Assembly: GCF_016862195.1 (NCBI RefSeq) | Contig: NZ_BOMM01000071.1 | Location: 17,593-81,592, forward strand | Length of the DNA: 64,000 nt | Direction of reading: 5' to 3' | DNA from: Paractinoplanes ferrugineus | Lineage (GTDB): Bacteria; Actinomycetota; Actinomycetes; Mycobacteriales; Micromonosporaceae | In this document: piece after piece, positions 34,906 through 44,142 of the stretch | How positions within the stretch are numbered: position 1 is the stretch's first letter | Layout of the letters: the number at the start of each line of letters is the position of its first letter | The notes under the pieces: generated by a model | Told to the model about the DNA's origin: nothing | Databases searched by the model: none | Seen by the model: the letters and a program-made list of their open reading frames with translations, nothing else | Program-made: the position numbers and the translations under genes

Positions 34906-35892
34906 GTGTTGCGCATTTTCTTCACGTCGGAGGACATCGGCCGCGTCCGGATCGCCGCTGCGCCCGATCCGATGTGGGAGACGGTGTTCAGCGTCTTCCG
35001 CCTCCAGCGGCCCGGCCCGGCGCCGATCTATGGTCGGTGGCGTGAGCACGCGGTGCGCGCCAGCCGGCGGGCCGACCTCGATCTGCTGGTCCCGCTGATC
35101 CGGGGGCGCTACTACCCCGATTTCCTCACCCCCGCCGAGGGCCGGAGCGGCCTGTCCGACGGCCTCGAGGCGCTGCTGCGCACCCCGAAGGCCCGGCTCA
35201 AGCAGGACATGATCGAGCTCAGCCGGCTCGGCGAGCCGACCCCGTCGTGGATGCGCGAGCTCGCCGAGGGTGACGTGCCGATGCTCGAGCGGCTGGCCGG
35301 CGCGATGCACTCGCACTACCGCGCCGTGGTCGAGCCGTTCTGGGCCGAGGCGCAGGCGCACGTCGAAGCCGACCGGTCGCGGCGGGCGCGGGCGCTGCTC
35401 GACGACGGTTACGAGGGCCTGCTCGCCGGCTTCAAGCCGATGATGCGGTGGAACTCGCCGGTGCTCGAGGTGGAGACCCCGTTCGACCAGACCCTGTCGC
35501 TCGACGGGCGCGGGCTGTGGCTCGTCCCGTCGTACTTCTCGTGGGGCCAGCCCGACGTGCTCCGGGACCCCTCGCTGCCGCCGGTGCTCGTCTATCCGGT
35601 GCCGCGCGACCCCGAGCTCGTCGCCGACCGGAAGATGACGGCGAGCGCCGTGGCCGCGCTCATCGGGCCGACCCGCTCGTCGGTGCTCGAGTCGATCGGT
35701 GACGGCAGCACCACCTCCGAGCTGGCCCGCCGGGTCGGGGTCAGCGCCGCCTCGGTCAGCCAGCACACGGCGGTGCTGCGTGCGGCCCGGCTGATTCACA
35801 CCAGCCGGGTCGGCAAGGCGGTGCTGCACACCATCACCCCGCTCGGCGCGGCGCTGCTGGGCGACCACAAGGGCCGGCTCAGAGACGGCTAG
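34906..35892 (+). CDS. ArsR-type winged-helix regulator with N-terminal DUF5937-like domain
   Basis: A 328-residue protein. Residues 1-235 form a domain seen in many actinobacterial regulators (opening LRIFFTSEDIGRVRIA, middle LSRLGEPTPSWM, later GRGLWLVPSYFSWGQPDVL). Residues 245-320 are a winged helix (TRSSVLESIGDGSTTSELARRV, then SVSQHTAVLRAARLI) of ArsR type. Probably a ligand-responsive repressor; ligand and target unknown. GTG 34906 is the first start of the conserved opening. Its end overlaps the convergent M15-like gene by 14 bp. Confidence 0.85.
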   Translation: MLRIFFTSEDIGRVRIAAAPDPMWETVFSVFRLQRPGPAPIYGRWREHAVRASRRADLDLLVPLIRGRYYPDFLTPAEGRSGLSDGLEALLRTPKARLKQDMIELSRLGEPTPSWMRELAEGDVPMLERLAGAMHSHYRAVVEPFWAEAQAHVEADRSRRARALLDDGYEGLLAGFKPMMRWNSPVLEVETPFDQTLSLDGRGLWLVPSYFSWGQPDVLRDPSLPPVLVYPVPRDPELVADRKMTASAVAALIGPTRSSVLESIGDGSTTSELARRVGVSAASVSQHTAVLRAARLIHTSRVGKAVLHTITPLGAALLGDHKGRLRDG

Positions 35893-36454
35893 CCGCGCCG
35901 GCCGTGCGGGCCCGGGTGAGTCGCGCGGCGACCTCCGCCAGGGCTTCGCTCTCCGGACCGACGGCGAGGTGGAAGTGGCCGACCTTGGCCGGTTTCAGGT
36001 CGCCGCCCCAAGCCACCGTGCCGGCCAGGTCCTCGAGGATGTCGCGGACGATCGCCTCCTGGTGCGGCCACAGCTGCTCACTGCCACCGAGCGGATAGGC
36101 GTGCGGGTGCAGGGCGATGGCCGTACCGGAAAGATAGGCCGTCTCGAAGTTGGCGCCGACGATCGTCTCGTGGGTGAAGGCGGCGACGCCGCCACCCTCG
36201 CCGGTGTCGAGCGGGGCGATCTCGTAGTGCCAACGGCGGGCCACATGCAGGAGTACGGCGGCGACCGCGCCCGTGCGCACCGTGACCGTGGCGGTCGAGC
36301 CCTCGATCCGATGCTCGGCGACCGTGGCCGGGTCGATCCGCCAGCCGTTGAACGTGGTGCGCCCGGCGGCGTCCGCGGTGGTCACCGGACCCAGGACGGC
36401 GGCACCGGTCGCGGCGGCCGCGGCGGCACCGAAGAGAGTACGTCGGGTAACCAA
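35879..36454 (-). CDS. M15-like (D-Ala-D-Ala carboxypeptidase fold) exported protein, catalytic residues altered
   Basis: A 191-residue secreted protein. The N-terminus has a twin-arginine-like TRRTLFGAAAAA signal ending near TADA. The mature part follows the M15 pattern YLSGTAIALHPHAYPLGG and VAWGGDLKPAKVGHFHLAV. In active relatives the first block is SGTAIDLN with a zinc Asp and the second is DEMHFE; here the Asp is Ala and the MHFE is GHFHL. It may therefore be a non-catalytic peptidoglycan binder. Start is TTG 36454, the codon just before the signal. It follows the DUF1906 gene by 2 bp, in one operon. Confidence 0.7.
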   Translation of the reverse strand: MVTRRTLFGAAAAAATGAAVLGPVTTADAAGRTTFNGWRIDPATVAEHRIEGSTATVTVRTGAVAAVLLHVARRWHYEIAPLDTGEGGGVAAFTHETIVGANFETAYLSGTAIALHPHAYPLGGSEQLWPHQEAIVRDILEDLAGTVAWGGDLKPAKVGHFHLAVGPESEALAEVAARLTRARTAGAASRL

Positions 36455-36456
36455 GA

Positions 36457-38001
36457 TCAGATCCCTTCGTCGAGACTGGACACACCGGGATCGCCGTCGG
36501 CGCGCCACACATCGTGGTCGAGACCCCAGCCCGGCTGGAGCTCGTACTCGCGGATCTGGTCGAACGCCCAGTTCTCCGGCATGCGCACGCCCAGGTTCCC
36601 GGAGTATTGCCAGGACATCGCCGCGACCAGGGACCACTTCGCACCGACCTCGCGGGAGATGCGGGTGCAGACGTTACGGGCGCCGTAGACGCCGAACGTG
36701 TAGCGGTTGCCGGCCGCGGCCAGCGCCGCCTGCACCCCCTGGAAGTACGGCTTGACGTTGCTGTCCACATCGGCGTCGAGGGCGTCGTAGTCGACCGCGA
36801 AGTAGATGCACGTGCCGGCCGGGAGTTTGTGCTCGACCGCCTTGTTGTGGGCGACGGCGCCCTGGTCGTACCCCTTGTCGTAGGTGAAGTTGGCGAGGAC
36901 GGTGCCGTTGTACTGGAAGATCGGGAACAGCCGGAGCCCGGCGTTCAGGATCGTCTGCGGCTCGCCCGGCTTGAGCGCCTTGCCCAGGTAATAGGGGTCG
37001 GTCGGCGGCAGGTGCTCGTCGAGATAACGCCCGACGATGCGGTAACCGGCCGCGTAGAGGGCCTGGCCGCGCTCCGCGGTGATCTCGGCGATGCCGTCGC
37101 AGGCCGCGCCCGGCCGGGTCGAGTCGCCCGTCGAGATGAGCAGTTCGGCCCAGGTGGCGAAGTCGTTGGTGGCGGTCTGCGGGATCTGGGTGAACTGCTG
37201 GAAGGCCCGCAGCCAGGCCAGGTGGCTCGGGGTCGGGTCGCCGGTCTCGATGTCGATCGGCTGGTAGGCGACACCGGGCGGCACCGGGGAGTTGAGGTAG
37301 CAGGCCGACCGGAACAGGTAGCGCAGATCGGACGGCAGCGGCGAGACCGAGCCCTTGGTCTTCAGGCCGGCCTGGGTGCCCGGTCCGAAGTAGCCGTTGA
37401 TCGAGTTGATGTCGACGCCGATCTCGTACTGCACCGCCATGATCAGGGCGTTCTGCAGGTCACGGGACGGGACGCCGTCGCACGGGGCCAGGCTCATCGC
37501 CGGGATGCCCAGCCCCACCGTGTAGCGCGAGTTGAGTCGCTGCTGCAGCTTCTGGACGGTCAGATCGCCGCTGCCGCCCAGGCGGAACTGGTCCATCCGC
37601 ATCAGTGCCTTGCAGATGTGCGGCCAGCCCTGGTTGCCGTAGGCGATGCCGGCGTCGGTGAACAGCTGCGCCAGCGACGACTGCGACTGGGTGCTCCACA
37701 CGCCGAGGTCGGTCGACGCCCAGTAACCCTTGCACCACAGGCCGGCGTTGTAGACGCGGATCAGGTTGGTGTTGGTCTCGGCCAGCGGCAGCAGGTTGCG
37801 CTTCTTGACCGCGGTGAACGTGCCGGGCCCGAAATTCTGCACGGTCGGCCGGATGCCCAGCTCGTACTGCAGGGCCTGGGTCAGCGACAGCACGGTCGCC
37901 CAACCCGTCAGCCCGTCCTCCGGGCAGCGAATATAGCCGGGTGCGGCCTGGTAGGTGGCGTTAACCCACTGCTGTACGGCCAGAACATTGATGTCGGTCA
38001 T
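36457..38001 (-). CDS. DUF1906 glycoside-hydrolase-like protein with peptidoglycan-binding repeats
   Basis: A 514-residue protein. Residues 1-270 contain two peptidoglycan-binding-like modules, each with a QYELGI/QYEIGV...FGPGT motif. Residues about 275-510 are a DUF1906 TIM-barrel like that of GH25 lysozymes, beginning GIAEITAERGQALYAAGYRIVGRYLDE and including IYFAVDYDALDADVD and the C-terminal FDQIRE. This implies cleavage or modification of cell wall. No signal peptide is visible at ATG 38001 (MTDINVLAVQQW), so export must be non-classical or it acts on lysis. A very short SD-start spacing (GGGGAG, 2 bp) is unusual. The M15-like gene follows. Confidence 0.82.
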   Translation of the reverse strand: MTDINVLAVQQWVNATYQAAPGYIRCPEDGLTGWATVLSLTQALQYELGIRPTVQNFGPGTFTAVKKRNLLPLAETNTNLIRVYNAGLWCKGYWASTDLGVWSTQSQSSLAQLFTDAGIAYGNQGWPHICKALMRMDQFRLGGSGDLTVQKLQQRLNSRYTVGLGIPAMSLAPCDGVPSRDLQNALIMAVQYEIGVDINSINGYFGPGTQAGLKTKGSVSPLPSDLRYLFRSACYLNSPVPPGVAYQPIDIETGDPTPSHLAWLRAFQQFTQIPQTATNDFATWAELLISTGDSTRPGAACDGIAEITAERGQALYAAGYRIVGRYLDEHLPPTDPYYLGKALKPGEPQTILNAGLRLFPIFQYNGTVLANFTYDKGYDQGAVAHNKAVEHKLPAGTCIYFAVDYDALDADVDSNVKPYFQGVQAALAAAGNRYTFGVYGARNVCTRISREVGAKWSLVAAMSWQYSGNLGVRMPENWAFDQIREYELQPGWGLDHDVWRADGDPGVSSLDEGI

Positions 38002-38067
38002 CGCTCCCCCATGAGATCGATGTATAGCACCATTCGGTCGCCCGTGGGTCTTACCCTGAACCCCGTC

Positions 38068-38679
38068 ATGATGATCATCCGTCGCCGCGTCATTGTCGCG
38101 GCTGCCGCCGCGCTGCTTGCCGTCAGCTCCCCCTGGGCATGGACCTCGCTGTCCGCCCAAGGCCATGTGTACGCGGAAAGTGACGCCCCCGTCGCCGACG
38201 TGGCGATCGTGCTCGGCACCGAGGTCGTCGACGGTGCACCGTCCCCGCGGCTGGCCGGCCGGCTCGAGACCGCGGCCCTGCTCGTGTCCACCGGCCGGGC
38301 CCGCACGCTGCTGGTCTCCGGTGACGGCAACGGCGCCTCCGGCAACGAACCGGCGGCCATGACCGACTATCTGGTCTCCCTCGGGGTCCCGGCCGAGAAG
38401 ATCGTGCCGGACCCGTACGGCCTGGACACGTACGACACGTGCATCCGCGCCCGGGATGTGTACGGCGTGCGACGGGCGCTCGTGGTCACCCAGTCGTACC
38501 ACGTGCGGCGGGCCGTCACGCTGTGCCGCCACCTGGGCATCGACGCCGACGGCGTGGTCGCCCCGTGCCATTGCGGCTGGGTCCTCGCCACCAACAAGTG
38601 GATCCGCGACTACCTCGCCAGCGGCAAGGCGGTGTGGGACGTGGTGCGCGACCGGCCCCCGGCAAATCGATCGAAGTAA
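38068..38679 (+). CDS. SanA/YdcF-like DUF218 membrane protein
   Basis: A 203-residue protein with an N-terminal TM helix (residues 8-25) and a DUF218 domain. Family motifs are VADVAIVLGTEVVDGAPSPRLAGRLETA, LLVSGDGNG and TYDTCIRARDVYGVRRALVVTQSYHVRRAVTLC. SanA relatives affect envelope permeability and vancomycin tolerance; the enzymatic role is unknown. ATG 38068 or 38071 serves as start; no ribosome site is visible. The divergent promoter region with the DUF1906 gene is 66 bp. Confidence 0.88.
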   Translation: MMIIRRRVIVAAAAALLAVSSPWAWTSLSAQGHVYAESDAPVADVAIVLGTEVVDGAPSPRLAGRLETAALLVSTGRARTLLVSGDGNGASGNEPAAMTDYLVSLGVPAEKIVPDPYGLDTYDTCIRARDVYGVRRALVVTQSYHVRRAVTLCRHLGIDADGVVAPCHCGWVLATNKWIRDYLASGKAVWDVVRDRPPANRSK

Positions 38680-38723
38680 TCACAACAGTTGATGTTGATC
38701 AATGGCTTTGCCAGTCTGGCCGG

Positions 38724-41540
38724 GTGAAGACACACATCAGACGCACCCTCGCCGTCGCCGGCAGTGTGGTGCTGGCCGTCGGCATCACCCCCGCCGTGCC
38801 GGCCTTGGCGGCCCCGCACCGGGCAGCCCCCCAGCGGGCGGCCGCCCCGTCGGCGCCGGCCGACTACGACGCGCGGCGCGACCCGGCCGTCACCGGCGCC
38901 CTCGCCGCCAAGGCCGCCCGCCTGGTGGCCGAGCCGTCGCCCGCGCTCAGCGACCTCCGCACCGAACTCGGCGACCAGGGCATCGTCGACCTGGACCCGC
39001 TCACCAGCACGCCCCGGCAGGTGGCCAAGCTCGACGGCTTCCTGACCGGCCCGTCGCGCAAGCCGGCCGTGCGGGTCGCCCAGGACTACCTCAAGGCCCA
39101 CGCCGACCTGTTCGGGGTCGACCCGGCCACCCTCGAACCGCGCCGCGACTACGTCGACGTCGAGGGCACCCATCACCTCAGCTTCCTGCAGCGGGTCGGG
39201 GACGTGCCGGTGTTCGGCAACGGCATCCGGGCCGACGTCGCCCGCAACGGCGCGCTGATCCAGATGACCGGCTCACCCGTCCGGCAGATGCCGGCCGCCC
39301 TCGCCGGCGCCCGGCTCACCGGGAGCCAGGCGCTCGACACGGCCCGCCGCGACGCCCGCGAAACCCGTACCACCCCCAGCGACAAGGCCCACCTGGTCGC
39401 CTTCCCGACCACGGCCGGGCTGCGGCTCGGCTACCAGACCCTGACCATGCAGACCGGCTACCTGCACGTCGTCGACGCACAGACCGGCCGCATCCTCTAC
39501 CGGCAGAGTCTGACCGACCACGAGGCCGGCCCCGACGCGCTGGTCTGGGACAACTACCCGGGCGCGCCGGCCGGCGGCAAGCAGCGGCCGGTCTCGTTGC
39601 GCAAGTGGCTGTCGCCGACCGCGACCACCCTCACCGGCAACTCCTCGCACGTGTTCTCCGACGTCGACGACGACAACGTCGCCGGCGCCGGGGAAGAGGT
39701 CGGACCGAGCTCGCCCGGCCACTTCCGCTACCCGATGAAGGACTTCACCGCGCAGGCCGGCGGCCTCTGCTCGGCCCAGTACCGCTGCACGTGGGACCCG
39801 TTCGTGGCCTACTCGTGGCAGGACAACCGGGCCATGGCCGCCACCCAGCTGCTCTACTTCACCTCGGTGTTCCACGACCACCTGCAGGCGGCGCCGATCG
39901 GGTTCACCCGGGCGGCCGGCAACTTCGAGACCCGCGACGGCGACCAGGTCGAGGTCAACGATCTCGACGGGGCCGACACCGACAACGGCTTCCCGGACGG
40001 CAACCACGTCGACAACGCCAACATGGCCACCCCGCCCGACGGCACCCCGCCGACCATGCAGATGTACCTGCAGCCGGCCGCCAACGACCCGACCGACCCG
40101 TGGGTGGCGTCCGACACCGGCAACGAGGCGTCGTCGGTCTACCACGAATACACCCACGGCCTGTCCAACCGGCTCGTCGTGGACGCGGCCGGGGTGTCCA
40201 CCCTCAACGGCCCGCAGTCCGGGGCGATGGGCGAGGCCTGGAGCGACTGGTACGCCTACGACTACCTGCAGAGCAAGGGGCTGGAGAAGGACACCGCCAA
40301 GCCCGGCGAGCTGGTCGTCTTCGAGTACTCCACGGGCGGGGCCAACACGATCCGTACCGAGCCGCTCGACTGCCCGGTCGGTGCACCCGCGACGGTCTGC
40401 GCCGGCACCGCGACGGCGGGACCCGGCGGTTACACGTACGGTGACTTAGGGAAGATCTCGCGCCGCGGCGCCGAAGTGCACGCCGACGGCGAGATCTGGG
40501 CCCAGACCCTGTGGGACCTGCGCACCGCGCTCGGCAGCCGGCTCAGCGAGTCGCTGGTCACCCGGGCCATGGAGCTCAGCCCGGCCGATCCGTCCTACCT
40601 GGACATGCGCAACTCGATCCTGATGGCCGACCTGGTGGTCGCGTCCGGCCGGCACCAGAAGGCGATCTGGAAGGTCTTCGCCAACCGCGGCATGGGCTTC
40701 TTCGCGGCCAGTGTCGACGGCTCCGACACCGCGCCGGCCGAGGACTTCTCGCTCCCGCCGGCGCCGCGCTCGCCGAAGAGCTCGGTCTCCGGCACCGTCA
40801 CCAACGACGGCACCGGCCAGCCGGCGGCCGGTGTGGCGGTCACTTTCGGCGGCCACAGCTCGGGCTTCGCCGGCTCCTACGCGGCGGTCACCGACGCCAA
40901 CGGCCACTACCAGATCAAGAACGTCTACGTCGGCACCTACCCGAAGGTCGCGGCCAGCGGCAACGGCTTCGAACGCCAGGTCAAGACGGTCACCGTCGGC
41001 AAGGCACCGGCCACCGTCGACTGGACCGTCCGGCGCGACTGGGCGGCCTCTCGGGGCGGTGCCCAGCTGACCGACTTCAACGGCGACGACTACAGCGACT
41101 ACGGTTGCGGCCCCGCCCAGACGATCGACATGTCCCAGGGCACCGGGTGGAGTTCGGACGCGGTGCTGACCGGCGGAACCGCGATCGACCCCCGGTTCGT
41201 CACCATCCAGCTGCCGACCGCGGTCGACGTGACGTCGATCGCGGTGAACCCGACGGGCAACTGCGGCGACGACCCGAGCTCGTCGGCCGGCGACTACCGG
41301 GTCGAGACGTCCACCGACGGCACCACCTGGACGACCGCGGCCACCGGCCACTTCGGCCCGGCCGACCGCGACCGGATGAACGCCGTCCCGCTGACCGCCG
41401 GCACCGCCGCCGTGCGGTTCGTGCGCTACACGATGCTCGGCACCCAGGTGGCCGACGAGGGCGGCACCTGCCCGAGCCAGCTCTCCGGCTGCGGCTTCGT
41501 CGACACCGTCGAGGTCGGCGTCTACGGCGGAACCGCCTGA
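38724..41540 (+). CDS. Secreted M36 fungalysin-family metalloprotease
   Basis: A 938-residue exported zinc protease. A signal peptide (residues 1-29) ends in PALAAP; a pro-region with FTP-like and PepSY-like features runs to about 280 (RVGDVPVFGNGIRADV). The catalytic domain contains SSVYHEYTHGLSNRLV, the HExxH-type zinc site, with the third ligand Glu in GAMGEAWSDWYAYDYL. After residue 690 come a carboxypeptidase-like regulatory domain (SVSGTVTNDGTGQPAAGVAVTF) and a discoidin-like C-terminal domain. It probably degrades extracellular protein. GTG 38724 lacks a ribosome site. A strong hairpin follows the stop. Confidence 0.9.
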   Translation: MKTHIRRTLAVAGSVVLAVGITPAVPALAAPHRAAPQRAAAPSAPADYDARRDPAVTGALAAKAARLVAEPSPALSDLRTELGDQGIVDLDPLTSTPRQVAKLDGFLTGPSRKPAVRVAQDYLKAHADLFGVDPATLEPRRDYVDVEGTHHLSFLQRVGDVPVFGNGIRADVARNGALIQMTGSPVRQMPAALAGARLTGSQALDTARRDARETRTTPSDKAHLVAFPTTAGLRLGYQTLTMQTGYLHVVDAQTGRILYRQSLTDHEAGPDALVWDNYPGAPAGGKQRPVSLRKWLSPTATTLTGNSSHVFSDVDDDNVAGAGEEVGPSSPGHFRYPMKDFTAQAGGLCSAQYRCTWDPFVAYSWQDNRAMAATQLLYFTSVFHDHLQAAPIGFTRAAGNFETRDGDQVEVNDLDGADTDNGFPDGNHVDNANMATPPDGTPPTMQMYLQPAANDPTDPWVASDTGNEASSVYHEYTHGLSNRLVVDAAGVSTLNGPQSGAMGEAWSDWYAYDYLQSKGLEKDTAKPGELVVFEYSTGGANTIRTEPLDCPVGAPATVCAGTATAGPGGYTYGDLGKISRRGAEVHADGEIWAQTLWDLRTALGSRLSESLVTRAMELSPADPSYLDMRNSILMADLVVASGRHQKAIWKVFANRGMGFFAASVDGSDTAPAEDFSLPPAPRSPKSSVSGTVTNDGTGQPAAGVAVTFGGHSSGFAGSYAAVTDANGHYQIKNVYVGTYPKVAASGNGFERQVKTVTVGKAPATVDWTVRRDWAASRGGAQLTDFNGDDYSDYGCGPAQTIDMSQGTGWSSDAVLTGGTAIDPRFVTIQLPTAVDVTSIAVNPTGNCGDDPSSSAGDYRVETSTDGTTWTTAATGHFGPADRDRMNAVPLTAGTAAVRFVRYTMLGTQVADEGGTCPSQLSGCGFVDTVEVGVYGGTA

Positions 41541-41544
41541 TCAG

Positions 41545-41586
41545 GGCGACGCGGATCAGCGCTTCGCGGCGCTGATCCGCGTCGTC
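41545..41586. terminator. Bidirectional terminator
   Basis: A perfect 15-bp stem (41548-41562 with 41569-41583) and TTCGCG loop, extendable by three further pairs including one GU. It lies between the M36 stop and the convergent 131-residue gene. Confidence 0.8.
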
Positions 41587-41589
41587 GGG

Positions 41590-41985
41590 CTACAGGTTGT
41601 TGATCCGGGCCAGCAGCTCGGCCTCGGTCAGGTTCTCCAGGACCGCGTCCTGCTTGCGGCCCAGGACCGTCAGCAGCTTCTCCTTCTCCAGCTTCTTGGC
41701 CGCCGCCGCCTTCGCCGCCTGGTCCTCCGCCAGACGGATGGCGATGACGTGCTTGACGACCGCCAGCTTGGCCTCCAGGGTCGCCTTGGCCGGATTGGCC
41801 TCGGTGGCCACGAACGACTCGGTGTCGACGGTCTTGAGCTCGGCGTTGACGGCCTTGGCCACGTCGTCGAGGCTGAAGCCGGACTTGGCGGTCAGCGGAA
41901 GCTCCCACAGCTGTTCGGTGGTCAGCAGTCCCTTGGTCGACGGGTACCGGAACTTCTCCCGGGTGGCCTTCTCGAAAATGGTCAC
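41590..41985 (-). CDS. Small partner of a phage-type two-gene module, unknown function
   Basis: A 131-residue protein: an N-terminal part KFRYPSTKGLLTTEQLWELPLTAKSG, then SLDDVAKAVNAELKTV and a charged helical part (residues about 65-130) of likely coiled coil. From memory the same short protein (KGLLTVEQLWDLPL pattern) is found in many phage and bacterial genomes beside a larger partner, with no assigned role. It follows the 668-residue gene on the same strand after 31 bp. AGGAAGG precedes ATG 41985 by about 12 bp. Confidence 0.75.
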   Translation of the reverse strand: MTIFEKATREKFRYPSTKGLLTTEQLWELPLTAKSGFSLDDVAKAVNAELKTVDTESFVATEANPAKATLEAKLAVVKHVIAIRLAEDQAAKAAAAKKLEKEKLLTVLGRKQDAVLENLTEAELLARINNL

Positions 41986-42016
41986 GGTCGCCTTCCTCGG
42001 TGGTCGGGGTGACGGA

Positions 42017-44023
42017 TCAGAACTGGATGCTCAGCAGGCGGCGCCGGCCACCGGTCGTGGTCACCTTGGCCACCACCGAGTTGCGGACGGTGGAGCTGAA
42101 GCCGAGGCCGGACAGCTGGTCCGGGGACGGCTCGCATTTGCTGCGGTCCCCGAGAACCTCGAACACCTTGCGGTGCGGCTGCAGGTCGCGGCGGAGGAAC
42201 TCGTTGTAGATCCCCCGGGTCGGCTGGTCGTTCACGCACCCCTTCAGCATGAAGAAGTAGTGGCGGTTGCCGATCTCGTTGTCGTCGAAGTGGTTCGGTG
42301 AGTACATGAGGGTGGAGACCGGCACGAACTGTTCGGTGGTGATGCCCCACAGGTCCTTGCTCGCGTTTCCCGGCTGAATGTCCTTACCCGGCCGGAATGC
42401 GGTGATCACCCCGCCGGCCACCGTCATCCGGCCCACCTCGACGGTCTGCTTGTGGCCGACCGCCCGCTCGTAGCGGTAATGCTCGACCTTCCCGTCGCTC
42501 TCGGTCTCGATCATGAAGCCGATCGGGGAGCTGTCCCGCTTGCGGTACTGGTTCACCTCGATCCGGTACTCGCCGTCGGCGACCTGGTGGGCCCAGGTGA
42601 CGTTCTCCACCGGCTCCCGGGAGAACGGCCCGTGCGCGTTCATGTCGACGTCCAGCTTGTCGCGCTTCTCCTGGTACCAGATGTGGGTGCCGTCGGGTTC
42701 GAACACGTGCAGGTCGAGGTCGTCGTGATTGAACCAGGACAGGCTCACCCGCAGCTTGCCGGTGACGTTGCCACCGGCCCGCTTGACCTTCTCCTTGATC
42801 GAGTCGGTCACGTTTCCGCCGTACGACCAGGCGAAATCGTTGTCCCAGGTGAACAGCCGCGGGGCGGTCGGGTTCCGGCCGGTGGTGAGACTGACGAAGT
42901 TCGGCTCGTGGCTGGTGGCGACCCACAGGTCGATGGCCGCGGCGCCGGGCAGGACGTCCTTCATGAAGGTGACCACCGGAACCTGCTCCGGCTTCGCGTC
43001 CCGGCGCGAACCGGCCGATCCGGTGGTGGCCGCCCGCATCAGCAGCCCTTCGATGCCGTCCTTCATCCGCGACTGGGTGTCGTTGTCGACCCACAGCACG
43101 TTGTTGACCGACACGTCGGACAGCCGGGCGAACCGGCGCTGCAACGACTCCTCGATGCCCAGCTCGTCGATGGTCTTCATGGCGGCCTTCACCATGGCCG
43201 GGGTGATCAGCGCCGTGGGGCGCTGGTAGTTCTGCGGTGCCACCTTCGTCTCGAACGACCGGACCGCCTGCTCCAGGTCGACACCCGCGGACAGATCCTG
43301 GACGAGGGTGCCGAGCACCGTGTTACGGAACCGGGCCACCGGGTTCAGGGCGTTGGCGAACACGAAGGCTTCCCGGTCGGTTGCCTGCGTCCACCGGTTC
43401 TGCAGAGACCGGAACTCGGTCACCGCCCGGCGATGCTCCGTGCCGCGGTAGAGGGCGTTGTCGTCGATCAGGTCGACGACGGTGTCCAGCGCGGGCCGGC
43501 TCAGTTCGGCCAGGCCACGCTGGAACACCTGCACCGCGGCGTCGAAGTCGCCCCGGGCCGCACCGACGTCGCCGGTGCGGTGCCGCTTCTCCACCCGGCC
43601 GTGCAGGTGGTGCCACACCTCGACCTGCCCGTCGCGCAGCGTCCGGGTCGTCTTCGCTCCGTACTGCGCCTCGGTGGACCGGAAGATGCCGGACAGCGGC
43701 AGCGTGCCGACGAACTCGTCCATCGCGGTGGCGACGACGGAGAAGACCGGGTCCGATGTGGACACGCCGGACCAGAGGGTACGGACCTGCCCGTCGTGGA
43801 TCTCGACGACGTTGCCGAAGTGCTTGACGAAAACGCGGCAGGTCGAGCAGTCGTACTCGGACCGCTCACGGAAGCGCAGATTGGAGCCGGCCGGAAAGGA
43901 ATCGAGAAAGGTGAGCCAGAGCGAGTCCCGGTCGAGGCCGTCGCCGACGACGAACAACTCGCCCTTGGACATCGCGGACAGACGTGTGGTCACGTCCGTC
44001 ACGAACTGCTGGAAACCGCTCAC
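42017..44023 (-). CDS. Large partner of a phage-type two-gene module with DUF2135-like domain
   Basis: A 668-residue protein of unknown function, resembling conserved hypothetical proteins of tailed phages. It opens with a Cys motif (RSEYDCSTCRVFVKHFGNVV, residues about 35-54). A long helical middle follows, with DNALYRGTEHRRAV and VAPQNYQRPTALIT. A beta-rich part LRVSLSWFNHDDLDLHVFEPDG resembles DUF2135/YfaP domains. The C-terminus has the strongly conserved YFFMLKGCVND and LSGLGFSSTVRNSVVAKV blocks. No signal peptide. GTG 44023 has AAGGGGG about 9 bp upstream. No other phage genes are near, so it is an orphan or domesticated module. Confidence 0.78.
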   Translation of the reverse strand: MSGFQQFVTDVTTRLSAMSKGELFVVGDGLDRDSLWLTFLDSFPAGSNLRFRERSEYDCSTCRVFVKHFGNVVEIHDGQVRTLWSGVSTSDPVFSVVATAMDEFVGTLPLSGIFRSTEAQYGAKTTRTLRDGQVEVWHHLHGRVEKRHRTGDVGAARGDFDAAVQVFQRGLAELSRPALDTVVDLIDDNALYRGTEHRRAVTEFRSLQNRWTQATDREAFVFANALNPVARFRNTVLGTLVQDLSAGVDLEQAVRSFETKVAPQNYQRPTALITPAMVKAAMKTIDELGIEESLQRRFARLSDVSVNNVLWVDNDTQSRMKDGIEGLLMRAATTGSAGSRRDAKPEQVPVVTFMKDVLPGAAAIDLWVATSHEPNFVSLTTGRNPTAPRLFTWDNDFAWSYGGNVTDSIKEKVKRAGGNVTGKLRVSLSWFNHDDLDLHVFEPDGTHIWYQEKRDKLDVDMNAHGPFSREPVENVTWAHQVADGEYRIEVNQYRKRDSSPIGFMIETESDGKVEHYRYERAVGHKQTVEVGRMTVAGGVITAFRPGKDIQPGNASKDLWGITTEQFVPVSTLMYSPNHFDDNEIGNRHYFFMLKGCVNDQPTRGIYNEFLRRDLQPHRKVFEVLGDRSKCEPSPDQLSGLGFSSTVRNSVVAKVTTTGGRRRLLSIQF

Positions 44024-44142
44024 CCTGTCATCCCCCTTGATCAGGGCAGATCTTAGGGAACGCGCGGAATCGCCGAAACGCATTTCCGGCCGAGCCGGCG
44101 CGCAGGTCCGCGAGATCGGCCGAGGTGACTCATCATTGACCG

